From Ptychodera flava (lineage: Eukaryota; Hemichordata; Enteropneusta; Ptychoderidae): a DNA stretch of 64,000 bases. The stretch is from contig NC_091947.1 in NCBI RefSeq assembly GCF_041260155.1, forward strand, positions 23,880,115 through 23,944,114, in the 5' to 3' direction. The translations under genes and the position numbers were made by a program. Within the stretch, counting starts at the first letter, position 1; every line of letters begins with the position of its first letter. Under the pieces are notes generated by a model that had not been told where the DNA came from, did not search any database, and worked only from the letters and a program-made list of their open reading frames with translations. Below, in pieces: positions 10,811-25,800 of this stretch.

Positions 10811-13800
10811 ATGTCCACTGACAGGCTTGTCCACCCACTCCTGTTTCCCTGTGCTTCGAAAGTTAAAATACCACAGGTTGGTGCAGATGAGTCAAAGCTC
10901 AGAGCCAACAAGGCCAGACTGGCCGAAATACCGATAGGAAAATTACCTGAGGCGCCAGGAAATCTGACAAGAGGTTATCTGAAAAAAATCAGCACAGACT
11001 TGAAGTTTAGTGAGGATGTAGTTGAGCAGAGAGGGGCACACACCCTTCCGTATAATGCAAATAAACTTGCAACTGTGTACGATTTCACTGGATTTGTCAA
11101 GCCGCCACCAAAGACACAAATAACTATTGGCCGTCACAACACACGGGGTCCAGATAGGAAACACTTGCCATGCAACTTGAAAAAGAGGCACCATCACTTG
11201 ATGCCTCTTGACCACAAAAAGAGAGGCAAGCAGATGACAAAGGAGGAGGAGGAGGCTGCAGAGACAGATAGTGATTTTAGGGACTCAGAGACGTCTGATG
11301 AGAGTGATAGGTTGTCGGAGTTAAAATCGCCTAGGTCAGTCAAGCTTAAATTACCCGGGTCACCGACACCAGCTGGATCTCCTGAACCAGCGAATACATT
11401 CCTCACAGAAGCAACTCTAGCTGCGAAAGACTGCATGGAGAAAAGTGTCAAAGAAGCCATGAAGTGGGAGGAGTATCTGATGCTCAGTTTGAGCAAGACA
11501 ACAGCACGGTGGATTGCCAGTGAAAAGAGCGCTGGTCCACAGCAAGACTTGCTGGAAAAGTTTCTGGTAGAGCAATACGGAGAGCCTCAACACCCGACTG
11601 ATACACTTCTCAGGGACGATGCAAGCGTTAGCGACCTAGGTGCCATATCTGAACCAGATCTGACGTCACGTTATTCCAGGGAGAAATACCGAGATCAGCA
11701 ACTTGAGAAAACGATAAAGACAGCCTCACCGGGTGGTGTCAGTGAAGACGCAGAGGGTGATGAGATGAAATCAAAACCATTGATCTCCTTTTACAGGCTT
11801 CCCGGTGGAGTCAGGAGACAACATAAAGAAACTGAAAAGGAAATGACAGGTAATTTTACAAAGATACCAATTGAAACAACATCTCGCCAGATAACACAGA
11901 TTGTGTCAGAGGTCACTTGTTAACTTCTTTCCATCGTCGTAAACCATGGGCCTCTTTCGGCAACAGCTTAGTGCTACCCGTTAATGTTGATTTTTGCGTA
12001 GATCAGTGGAGCGGAAATTATGCTCTGACTCGAGAATGCTTTTTTCTCTCAGCTCAAGTTCTGATTTGCTGAATGTGATAAACTTCCATTATCAATTTCA
12101 TCATGGATGCTTGAAAAAAGTACGAGGTAGACGGAAGATAGTTACACCCATAGTCTCTAACAATACTGTTTCTGGTACAGTTCTAAAACCTATGATTGTT
12201 CAACAGTGAAAATGTGTCGTATTTGATAGTCATGATCAGATTGTATTTTTAGCAAAGATTCTTTTCTAATCATAGAATATAACTTGGTAATGATATTTGA
12301 AATAATGCATTTATCAGTTTAAACAATTTTCTTCATTGTGAATTTCATTTCACAAATTTCATCAATGAATGTTCTTATAGTGCCCCATGGTAGCTTTTCT
12401 CTGAATTGACTAACAGAATGTGTGGGGGTAAGCATGAAGATATAAACAAATACAATCCCATAATGACAATGCGATGCAATCATCACCCTCATACGCTGTC
12501 ATTCAACATGGTTGCCTCATTTTGTACAGGTGCCTTCAACGCAACAGCCAGTGAAATAGTCGTCCATCCACAGAAGCCTCCTCCGCCAAAGACTCTGAAA
12601 GACTTCATTAATCCAGCAGTTGGAGACAAAGTGTACATGACAGATAATCAGTATGAACAAGAGTGGTTGACAGGTAAGATTTGTGCATGAATTTACTTCC
12701 ATGTTCAGATACAGAACTGAGCTCCCCCTGGTCAAAGTGACGTGGGACGAGGTTGTTTTGGTACAAAATGGCTTTGGGACAAAGTTGTGCGGGGCAACCT
12801 GGTTGTGGTGCAGTGTCTGTACCCCCCCCCCCCCCCATGCTGAGCTACACTAGTTGTGTTAGCCTTTTGTGTGTTTGCTGTGGCTTGACAAAATGAAATA
12901 AAATTATTGGTAGTGCACCCCACGCAGTAGGATCATGTATACTTTCTGTACAGCTTTGAATGGTGAACTTATTATTATCATCTTGCCAAATATAAGAATT
13001 ACCCATGAATGCATGTAGACATTCTTGTTTTGATTTTAATTTGCAGTTTGTTCTCATGAGCCAAAAAAAATCTGTTGTCACATAATTCTTGTAAAGAGAC
13101 GTAGGATGATAAAAAGGGACAGATAAAACCTAAAGTGATGCTAAGGTGAAGTATCTTTGTAACTCATATCCTGAGATTGCGTTTGATTTATTCCCTTATC
13201 TCCCAAGGTGCAAGACAACTTCACCAGATTCATGGTGAGAAAACTCAGATTGTGCTGGACACTGGAAACAAATACAAAGTGATATATCGGGATAATTATC
13301 CGCAGCCACCTGACATATGGCATCATGAGGATGCCAGCAAAGAGCAGATGAAGAAAAAAGGTCCAAGTAGCCAGCAACCAGCTAATGGAATTGTCATCAA
13401 GGGAATGACAAAATGGAGTCAGCTTCCTGAACCAGATGAGGTTAGTGAAGTTATTCATGCTATCATCTCTGTGAAATCTTCATATGGTGGATATGTGTGT
13501 ACACATCGTCCACATGATGTTTCATGCTTTAATTCATGTTTTTGTTTGATTTTCATTCTTTTCTGCGTGATAGCTTTGATTTATTTTAACACTAAAATAT
13601 TAACTAAGGAGTTGGTATTGCTCATAGTTCAAATTTTATTCATAGATGGTCTTCCATTTTGCTGTGAAGAGAACCGAAACATTCTGTAATGTGATGTATA
13701 AAATGATCCCTTCCCCTTCCGCAAACACTGATTGTGATCGCCATTTGTTTAGTCACTCTAATTGCACATACCATGGTCCAGTGTTTTTGTTTGTGTGTCA

Positions 13801-16800
13801 AAATTGACAGAAAGACAGGTTTTCTTATCTCTGTGACAAGTTATAGTGTTTCAAAACTCTGTTGTATGATGCAATTATCTTGGATAAATTGTTAAGTGAT
13901 ATTCCCATATCCACAAACTGGATCAAATGTGTGTTTTTTCATCAAAACACCAATACTTCAATCATGGTGTTAAAATGTTATGTAAAATAAGGTCCATTTA
14001 GTTATACTTTCAAAGTTGATTCACATTATCAATTATAAAGATAATTACAGTTTCCAGTTTAATTAGCGGAGAACAGATGTTTCTGTAGTATCTTACTTAA
14101 AGTTCCAAACATTTGTGTTCATTCAATTAGAACCCTTGATAAGTCTCGTACACAAGGTATACTGTGTAAAAAGCAGTCTTTTGCCAATGATAATAGTATA
14201 AAAATGTCATGTTATGATGTTTACGTATTCCTAGCCCATGTCACAGCTCATTTCACATCCCTGATGTTAATGATTTTCTGTGTTCATTGCAGAGTGACAG
14301 ACGAGGGATTGCCATCCGGGATACCAGTTTTGATGGAGCCTTCGCTCGGGAACCTGACGCCTCAGCCATCAGGAAAACAAGGGAAAATCCTGCACTCACT
14401 AAAATAGGTAAATGAAATTAATTTGCATGTCAATCTTATTCAGCTATATATTATTTGTATATTGTTTACAAATAATCAAATCTGACCCGGCATTTTGAAG
14501 TCTGTTATTCACAGTGGTATTATAACCTCATTTTCATTGAACTTCTATTTACCCAAAATAATGATTGTTACGGACAAAAATGAAATATGCATTTGTCGAT
14601 GTTTCTCTTAACTGACCAGTATCTCTTTCACTTGCCAGTTGCCCATTATTTTGTGCGTAATGTGGAAAATCGTATATCATGTAATGAAAGTTTTGTTTAA
14701 AATCAAGTTTTAAATAATTTTCTATAACACAAGCGCAATAAATGTTATGGCAACCTTTCTGTACTTGAGAAAGTGTACATTCTACATGAGCAATATGCTG
14801 ACCAGACTGACAAATTTACCTCTCAACCTCTCTCTCCACAAATGCTCAATTTGCAACCTCTTATAAGCAATATCCTCTGTGGTTAATCCATTAACATTCC
14901 TGGCTTGTATACAGATCTTGTTCTTTCTTTTCAGAGTTTGACAAAAAAAAAATTGTTGTGTACCAGCACCACCATATTTGTGAAACACCAAATTGTACAT
15001 GTTGTCACTGTCATAATCTACCTTTTTTCAGGACCAAAATTGTCAAAGAGTACCCACATACCTTTTACTTGATCATATACATGTACATGTACTTCCAACA
15101 ACAAGCCTATTTCAAACTGACAATGTACACAGACACACAATACTATGAAATGACATCACACTTTCACCACATTCACATTAGACATCAAAACATTTCAGCC
15201 ACCTTTTGTATTTTATAGTAGTTTACTGACCGTGACTGAAGTTCTACAAAGACTTGGGTACATGTTTTCAGTTAATCTTGTAAAAGGTGCTCCTACTTGC
15301 AATCAGATTCAAGTGAACATACATTTCAATATAACAAATAATTATTTATGTTTGTAACAATACCTGCCTGGCATACGTGTAGTTCGTGTCATTTTATGAC
15401 CCTAAAATGGTAGATGATGACTTTATTTTGTTGTCGTATTGCATGCCTTAGGATTTGACTTTTGATTTAGTACTACATTATGTTATTATGTATTTTCTAT
15501 CCCTCAACTGTTACATGTATTCTTTCTGTTTGTCTGTTTCTTTACCCTGTCTGATTTCACTGTGTTTTTTCATTTCAAAAATGTTTGACGCAACCACTGT
15601 TGCCACCTTGGTATGTGTAGTGAGTAGACCAATGTTAATAGTAGGTAAGAATTGTGCAGCTACTGACTGGTATATGTGAGGGCACCAAGGAAAGAAAAAA
15701 GTGACCTTTTCCATTGCATGTTGGTGGCAGTCTAAGGAGTTAAGGGTGTTGTTATTTGATTTTGACCCATGCTGTGTTTTTGCTGCATGCATGCTTTTTT
15801 TTTTTGCTTGCTGCAGGTCACAGGAAATATGATGTTAAACAATGGCATAATCATACAAAATAACAAACATGTCTTATGTGTTTATGTTTATATTAAAATG
15901 GATACCACAGTGTTATTTAAAAGACTCAATCACAATCTGTTGTCCATCTGATTTAACTGATTTGAACTAGAAATTTATAGGAAGAAGTTGACTTTTTTTA
16001 AATCATATCCATTGACATGGAGTAGAAAATTAGACACAGAATGCATTAAATTTTCATCATCATGGATCCCAAAATCAAAATCCTGGTGTTACTTGTACCA
16101 TTATACAGACTCATGCATGTGGAATATATCTCAGAGTTGCTAGCCTACTAGAAGTGGGAGTCAATAAATGAATTCTACCTGTTACTTGAAAAGTATATGA
16201 TTGAAACTCTACATCAGTATTTTAGCTTCAAACAAAAATGTCATGAAAGATTTCAATGTCACCAGTGAAATCATATCAGCTTTGATGCAATATGACAAAC
16301 ACTTTCAGCTGATAAAACAACTATAAACTTTCCATACAATCAACATTCTCCCTAGAAACAGCTACATTTTTTATATTTCTGAAATGATTTTGCAAACCAC
16401 TATAAAGTATCAAATCAATAAAAGAGATAGTTTTGCTATGTATAAGAAGACTATACAGATACCGTACAGTGAACTTCATAAAAACAGCAATTTTTCGATA
16501 TCATTTTGCAAACCGCTATGATGTGCTATATATGTATAACAGAGCTAAACATACCTTACAGCATATTATCTTAAAACAGCAATATTATAAATTAAAATTC
16601 AAAGCAGCAACGAGGTCAAATTAGCAGTCCGGGTCAGCTCCAAAATTGGAGACTCATTATGATAATGTATTCCGGCATTCAGCCAATCATCGACCAGATT
16701 ACATCATTAATAAAGTACAGGTCACGCTGGGTCACAAATTACCCACCAAGTGTGATCGGCAGTTTTGGGCCGCTTATTAAGCCCCTGTCTTGTGAATTTC

Positions 16801-19800
16801 GACGAATTTCGACAGTCAACATAATCCACGTGTTCTGCAGAAGGTCATGTCCAACAAGGGGTTCGATTAGTGAACAAATATTCGAAATATTGACGATTCA
16901 TTTCTACCCCCAGTTTATCGATTTCGCTCAAGTACCGAGAATCATTTTGTGGATGTTCGTCATCTCTATTAGAAATACAGTTATAAAGGTTATTTGTGTA
17001 GGTACGCGTATAAAATTTTGCAAGAAAGAAGAGCAATGTCAGAGCTTTAAAACGATACCTGTTTTGTAGTTATCAAACGCAGACTAAAATGGTACGCGAT
17101 TTTGAAAATGTGTTGACAGAGTGGCCACACAACTGTTCCCCATACGGTAGAATTTGTATCGCTGCCATCTCCGATACAAATGGGGTATTCTGAACGATCT
17201 GTGTAGGTACACGATTAATATTTCGCAGGACTTCAAGCCAGAGTCTAGGAATCACAGCGATATGTGGGGTTTGGTTGTCTTAGCCAGAATAAAACTGGTA
17301 CGCGATTTTGAAATTGTGTTTTGACAGAGTGGCCACACAACTGTTCGACATTATGACAGAATACGGCGCGGGAGTTCGACACAGTATGGCGTACGTAACG
17401 AAGGACGCATGTAGAGGTTGCCAGGAAATATAATTTTTACTGATGGCGCGCTGGTCGCTGATTGGCTAATGAGAGGGGGAAAATATTATGGTATAGCGTC
17501 TCCAATTTTGGAGCTGACCCGGACTGATTAGCAATATAAAAATCCTGTAGTAAGTGTACATACCTTTAAAATATCTCACTCATTCATTAACATAAAACAA
17601 ATTATAAGTAATTATCATAACTTAAATAAAAAGTCAATAAATGCTTTCAAATATAAAAGCATTTAGAACAAAGCAAAAACTATCAGTTATAGCCTGTCAT
17701 GGGGATTTAGAATTTTCACTAAAGAAACATGTGAGTTGTTCTAAAAAGTTCCATTGCTTTAATTAACATTTTTTGCAAACAGCTTCTGCATACATCTGTG
17801 TGTTGTCGTGATCTCACCCGTTTATCCATCACACTTTGGTGTGGACCAATCCAAATTTAACCATCAGGGGTTAATAATGCTGGTACAGATTATGCTGGCA
17901 CTGGTTCTAGTTTGTTTGTCTGTGACCTTTTCCATCTGTGATTTGCTGGTAAAATTCTTTTTCTTGCATGACACAAATTTGTTGGAAAGCTATGCAAGCT
18001 GTAACTCATTATTTATAGTTAAATTGAAACTGAGTCTGTTACATGTAATATCGAAATGCAGTCTTCTCAGAAAAGAAGAAAAATACGAGAACGATTTCAA
18101 ATAAAACATTTTATGATGGAATAATGAGAGACAGCTTTGGATTTTGCCATTAAACTGCAAACTTGAACATTTTACGCTTTCACAGTGTGATCTACCATTA
18201 AGATCACACATGTCCATTACATTGATCACATGTTGCCAAGCATATCAACTCACCATTAGGACACATGAAACTCCATTTTTGCGCTAGTTTCATGTTCTTG
18301 TACATTCACATCGATTCTTGGCTGTTTCACATTCATATACTCACATTTGTATGATTCTTGGCTGTTATACTAATGCAATCATTGCCACAGTATGTTTTGC
18401 CTTTGACTCGCATTTCATCTGTTGCAGTTTGCAAATCATATCACATGGTCCCTGCATCATCAAGAGTAGCTAGTTTCACTTGTGTCCGCGTCACAACCAT
18501 TGACACCTGTTGATTCAACACAGCAACACAGTGTACACTGGCTACATATTTCAGTGATGCAATTGATTTGTCCACGTACATTTCCATGTCATCGTTCCTT
18601 CATATTTCATTGTAATCAATCCATATCACTATCACGTTTCATTACTATCTGACATTCCACAAACCATACTGCAGGCCATAGTTCTGGAACACAATAGTGT
18701 ATGGGTGATTTTCAAAAAATGCTCAACTTTTCAAGATTTCTCATCATGATTAATTTATGGATTTGTTCAACAGTCGATGGTTGGCGTTCAAAATGGAACC
18801 TTAGCAACCGTTGGCATGACAGCAGTATTAACGATCTGGTCAAAGACATGAGTGACATTAATGACCATGTGCGCCTTGCAGCCATAGCAACCATCGCCAG
18901 GGCTGCAACATTCCGTCCTCCTCCTGATCCAGGTATCAAGTTACATGGTAAGGAAACTTTCCTGAAGTTTTTGAAACTCTTACAGACTCTTAAACTTTCA
19001 TATGGTACTGTTATAGTCAGTGTTAGCGGTAACTTTTTTCTACTCGCGTACGGCATACGCATTAGTCTGCTAAAATTGCGTAAATGGCTGTATTTGAGTG
19101 CGTAATTTCACTTCCGCACTCTGTTGATGAAAAAACTGACTGCAAAATACAATGTGCCGTTCAATAAACCTACACTACATATTCGGATTGTACGATGTAA
19201 GATTATTTTAATGAAAACAGTTTAACGAACAACTTGAACAACTGGGCTGTGTTTCAAACATGCTGAAACGTAACAAGGAAGGGTATACATGCGACCGTCA
19301 AAACACATCGGGCAACCCAAAAGAGTTATGGCAGTTTATCCAGGCGCGTCTGGCAGTGTTCAAAATTTATCAGGATTCCGACAAGCTCTAGCGATGAAAA
19401 TCTCCCTGGCACGGTCAAATCGGAATTCACCTATTGGCGGGCCTTCCATACTCAGTAACATCAAATTCCGCGTGGTCATGCACAGTTGGCATTTAATTTG
19501 TTGCAACATTTCTGTCAATCACTCACAAATAACTTAATAAGTTTAAGAAACTATCCCTCGCCTGAAAATTAGCAATGTGTGTCATAGGCACAGCTGACAT
19601 GACACTGCCTTTGAACTACGATGCCAATTTTTCAGACCACGCCCAGAGAATCTGAAACTTTCCACACAAAATGAGTGATTGACAGAAATGTTGCAACAAA
19701 TTAAATGTCAAGCGGCACTCATCTCGTCTGGTTGTCGCCTAAGCTCAGTCGCGGGGAGTGCTTTTGAAAATATTTTACTGTTATCCTTTGCGTATAGAAA

Positions 19801-22800
19801 ACGCATGACAATGAAAAAAATGCGTAGACAGTCAATTTCAATGCGTAAATACGCACGTTTTTTGCGTAAACACGTACTCTGATAGTCTATGCATTTATTT
19901 GATAGAGTGGCATTGACAGTCTCTCAATACTTTTAGGAACGTGGCAAACATTTTTGTAAATGAAAAAATGAAGAGGGTATGTGCAATGCAGAACAAGTCT
20001 GCAAGTCCAACACTGAATAGTAGCATATAAGTCTTCTGCAGGTTAAGTTTAATGGCAACAGTTCAATCCGTATTTTCCATATGACATTTTCCCTCATAAT
20101 GTATATTTCTAGGTACATTAAGCACTGAGCTTGAGAAATCAGATGAGAGAGAAATAGACGCTCATGGTGTTTTGCCAGAGAAGTTACTGGCATGTGTGGA
20201 GAAAGCTTTGTATGATCCGTCCAGGAAAGTTCAAATAACGGGAGCCATTGCTCTCTATACTCTCACGGTACCAAATCAAGAGGTATGTATGACACTCTCC
20301 TTGGCATGCATAATTTGAAAGCTTTTCTTCACCCACAGCAATTTCACTGCAATTTTGTGTGAATGATTTGTCACCTGCTATGCCGCAGCACGCTATGATC
20401 ACCATTATGCTGGAATCACCATATTTGTTTGTTATCACCAACTTGTTGCCGCTTTTCACGTCATCACCAACCACCCTCCCTGCATGCATCCATGATTCCC
20501 ACAATATCTGCAGTTACGAAAATGCATGTGAAATGTACATGGTGTGACTATGCAAATTGTAATGTAAGTCCACTAGTGATTGGTCAGATTCAAATCATGC
20601 ATGTGCGACCATGCAAATTGGATTTTTAGTCCACAACTGATTGGTTGGTTTTAAGCCTGTTTAAAGCATGTTTGACTATGCAAAAAGTGTGATTATACAA
20701 ATTTCATGTTTCATATCGATTGATTTTAAATTACACCTGTTTGACAGTACAAATCATTGTCGTTTTAAGTCCACAATATACCGGGATTGGTTGTATTTAA
20801 ATCATGCATGTTTGGTATGCAAATCAGAGTATCATTTAGCCACTGATTGGTTGATCTAAAATATATACATATAACATTCACATTTCCAATGTCCATAAGG
20901 AACAATCTCAGAGAAAATTCCAACATTTTCATGTGTTCATGCATCATGAGTAATACCAGTGTATAAAGATGTTAAGAAACTAGAGTTTGAATCAAACTTG
21001 CTGAGCGCATGTTCGTATGATATACAAAATTGTTGATTATTATACAAACCCTAGCAGATATTGCCGGGTGGGGATTTTTAAGGAAATGTATCACACTGCC
21101 TCACACTTGATCCTTTGATGTAACTATTTCACTGTTTTACCCCCAATGTTTCTTTCTGGTTTCCTGCACATTTTGTTTGGAATTTCCATGTTTCTGTTCC
21201 ACACTCTCTCTGACACTCTGCTGGATATGTACATATAGCCAAACAACGATCAGGTAGGTTGGCTCCTCCATTGGAATGTAACAGTATCAGCTTGACGGCT
21301 ACTCAAATAACCAAAGAAATTGCTGACAGTTGCATCATGCGACCATTTGCGCGTAACCCATGGTCTGCTTGCATGGAACAGCAGTGATCTACATACTAAC
21401 CAAGCTTTCAGTATAGTTTTCAGTTTTGTTGCCTTGCAGTGAATGACATTGAAAATTCTTACATTGCTTCAACCGTAGCTATGATGAAATTGAATTGTAA
21501 CATGTGCAGTAAAATATAGCTGAATATGCACACGCTTAGCAAGCGAATTGTGCCAATAATGAATGCAGATATTAGCTAGAGAGACTGAGTATTTAGAAAT
21601 AGTGTACTAATACAAAAAAGTTTTAAAGTCTAGAAGCAGTTTGATAGTAACATAGTTGGTTCTGTCTTGTCATATTGTAAATGTTTTTGGAGTGATAGAT
21701 GAACTACTCTGCACAGCATAAAAACATGTTTTGCCAGGTATTCAAACAAACAAAATAAAAAAATATTCCGGAAAGATTTTTCATTCTCAAAGTGTGTCCC
21801 TGAATCCAAAATCATAGTCACAAAAACCTTTTTTGATAAACTGAACTTTTCAAAATGTTGAGTTTTCTATCACCCTAAAAACATGAAGAGGAAGTATTTG
21901 AAACTTGTTCATATCATTGTCTATTAATGTATTCATGTTTATGAGTATTGGGTCAACGGTAGATACATGTAGTGATCTAACTGCAAATGCATGTTTCATG
22001 CACACATAAGAGGAAATTGCACTGTCATTACTCATATGTACATTTTCAACCGTGCAATTTATCATGTGTTTTACTGTATGGTATGCATTTATATGACATT
22101 GTAATGTGTATAGACTGTTGAAATGGCTGTGCATGGCAGGTTATTTCAATCTGTCTGTGCTCTGGCCTGGTACTAAAGCAACTTACTGTCATCTCAATAT
22201 TAAAAATGCATAACATTTATGATCTAATGTTTGCACATGTGCACAACATGTATCAGTATCAGTACACAGTGTTGTAATCAGTGTTGTACCAAATATTGTT
22301 GAAGCATAACAACAGTAAATGCATTTTTATGGCAAAGTGACTCAACCTAGAAAGACAACAAATGTGTCTATGTGGTTTAAAAACTGTGTAGGATTTCTCA
22401 CTCAAAGCATTTCCATGTCAAGCAGTCAAACAAGTCAATGTTTCACCAAAACATGAAGTGACATCTTTTCTTGAGCTGAATATAAAAGTGGGCTACAAAA
22501 ACCAAAAACAACAATAGGCCCATAAAAGGATTCCAGAGTTCTACCTCCAGCATTACAAATGGAAAATACCCATGAAGTGCAGTAGCATGTATTTTAGCCC
22601 AGCATGCATCACAGTACTATAGATATCCCATGATTCACTACTGTTTGTACCATCAGTATTAGAGGTTTAGGAATGAACTTTTGCGTGTCTCCCATGTTTA
22701 GAGAAACTCCTAGACTTGTCAATTGAATTCTAAAAACATACTTAAAAACAATGTTTTTGTCATTTCCCACTTTGAATTTTTGGGCACATCATACGTGATT

Positions 22801-25800
22801 GAGATACTAGATAGCAATTTTATAATTATTTTTGTATTAATGAGTAGCTTGCTGTACAGTATAGTTTGGAGAAAATTTGGTGACATTAATATCTGGTTCA
22901 GCAAAAAAACATAATGAACTTTTTAAGTGGAGATGACAAAAGAAATGTGCATGATTGTTAAGTGGAGGAGAACCATTTCAGGTGGTTGTTTATTAAACGT
23001 ATGACATCAGTAAAAACCTGTAAGGCTTTATTTTTTTAAATTTTGAGAGGTTCGCAGTTGAACTTTTGATATTTTTTTCCAATCGTAAAATATATTTTTA
23101 TCAGATATTATGAAATGATAATTTTATCTTTCGTGTTTGTTTTACAAGTGAGAGCAGAAAAGTTATAAGAAAAGTAATCTGCAACGGTACAAATCAGAGG
23201 GAACTGTGGGTAATTTCTAGAACTGATGAATGCTTTGTCTGTGCATTTAATCCTTGCACCATAATCATGATTGATGAAAGTATGCAAGATAATTACAGCA
23301 TTTTCATTACGTGAGATTTCTTACTTGATCATTGAAATTGACAAACAAGGCTTGGGAAATTTACAAACCACCCTTTGAAAACATGTAAGACAACTTGATG
23401 ATTCAATTTGAGGGTGCAGTAAACTGTGATATGTATTTCTACTTTCAATATTTTAAGGAAAATGTGTTTCTGTTGTAATTTACATATTGTTTGCACATGA
23501 ACAGAAAGTCATCTTGCATGGAATCATTGCACATACATTAGCTGTATGTATGTTCTTGGGGACCTGTTCATCCCTTGAAATCTCTATGCAATGGAATGCC
23601 CTCATTGCTGACTCCAGTGTCATGGGCTATATCACTGGGAATCAAGGGGTGAACAGCTAGGTTAAAGAATTCATTGTGATCACTAACGTTTGTTGTTCAG
23701 AGTGTCTTGCACTGCAAATTAACCATCAAATTGAAACTTTAAGGCAAGGTACACTTTGTACCGCAATCAAGTGACCTCATCAATTAACACAGTTTTGTTG
23801 ATCCAACAGGCAAAAAGAATCTTGAACACTGTCCTCCGTGACGGTGATGGACCAGAGAGATGGGCAGCTGCCCAGTGTCTTGCCCATGCTGGGGTCTGCG
23901 ACTCCTTTGTGGTTGGTGAGCTGATTCAGCAGATATTTGACACGGATGACATGGTACAGTACGAGCAGGCCATAATGCTGATGACAAAACTCAGCTCTCA
24001 GTCCTCCATCGTCCATTCCATGGTTGCTGAGCAGCTCAACAGCACCAGCTGGAAGCAGAGGGTCATAGCCTGCAAGATACTACCCAGACTTCATGGTCAA
24101 ATCAACAAGGTATGTCAATTTGGGGAAAAAAAGACTAAAACCAAAGGGATTAAGTGACTGAACATGACAATTTTTGTCGAAAGATGTATGCTTTGAATAG
24201 AGTTTCAGGAGATGGGGACCTGGCAGATTACACTATGATAGAAATAGATGAAGTACTGTGAGGGTGTACATGTATTAAATAATGTTTTTTATCATAATTA
24301 TAACCTCTTTCTATTTGTCAGAAACATTTGACCAAATTACCCACCACCACCAGACTAATATGGTACATCCTCCATTGTTTTTGAATTCTATACTGATATC
24401 AGACTACTAAAACTATCAAATATGACAGTTGTTGCTCAACACAATTTAGAAATTATCGGTATCTTGTTAGATATTACAGGTCTTGTTATTATTTTGTGAT
24501 GTGGATAGGCAATAGTCCATGAATACAAAGGATGGCATAATTTTGAATTATTGTGTTCCAGGATTTAACCCACAAACTATCCAACCTGATGTGGCATGAT
24601 TGGCATCAAGAAGTGAGGAAGATAGCAGCACAGACACTTGGCAGGACAGGGCACGGCAAGGAAGTCCACAATGATCTCAGAGACAGAATTGAAGAAGGTT
24701 CAGAGAGGGACAGGGTGGATGCTCTCACTAAAATAGGTCACCTAGGTAAGACTAGAAATCTTGTATATGCTTTTTCATCTCTGCAGAAAGCATACAGCAA
24801 ATTCTTCAATAAATCATCAATGGATTGTGGTATTAATCAGCTCTGAAGATCGGTAAATGTTCAAATGTTTGCAATCAATTGCCATAGGTAGATAAGTATA
24901 ATGCACTAGCATACTACCGGTATATACTTTTGATGTTTTTGTGGTTCTTTGTGCAGCTTGTCTGGTAGCAAGAGGCGATAAAATATCAATGAATAATTTG
25001 AGATGAAATGAATGTTTGATTTGCAAATTTTAGGTGAAATGATGTTAGTTAGCCAAAATTTGAATTCTTGACGTACTTTGACATTTCTAGACAAATTATT
25101 TGCGTTGCCAACCCCCTCAATTCATCACATTTTCTTGAGAAAATGCAAATATATGTTTTCCTGCAAATTACAGAGGATTAGATTTCCATTAGGAATATCG
25201 CTTGTTAACAAGTGATTAATTCCAGTAAATCACATCACAGTATTAGCGTAGTACTACATTGATAATTGTCTGGTTGCAGGTATCATGACAGCCAAGTTAA
25301 TGCCGGTATTCCTGACCTGCTTTGATGACCAATACATCTCAGTCCGTACAGCGGCAGTCAACACTGCCGGCTACCTTCGCATTCAAGACGAACAGATCAT
25401 CAGGAAACTCCTGTTCCTTACTCAGTTTGACAGCAGTTGGAAGGTCAAAGCCCACGCCATCAAAGGTCAGTAACAGTTTGGTCACTCATTTAGTATATGG
25501 AAATTGTGTGCGATAAGTTCTGCAGTAACCCAATGGTTACATTTCCTATCACCCAGTTTTACAAAATTTGTTTATATTGAAGCACACCATTTACTGTTCA
25601 AGCTGAATAACATGTAATTCCAGTGACTGACTTGAAATTTAAAGATATGATCATAAACAGATAAATTGATTTAATCTTCATTTGAGTCAAAGTGTATATG
25701 GTAGACAATTTACCCTGTATGTTTTCTCTCTCAGCCCTAGGTATGATTGGGTTGTTGACAGATGAGATTGGGGATGCCCTCCTGTGGGCGTTGAGATACG

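Noticed and set aside
16659-17069. 136-codon frame within the 902-bp element
   Set aside because: No transposase motifs, and the composition is like non-coding DNA. The element is treated as non-autonomous.
19289-19400. Short stretch reading NPKELWQFIQARLAVF, suggestive of sequence next to a LINE reverse transcriptase
   Set aside because: Too short, interrupted and without catalytic motifs; not enough to call a LINE.
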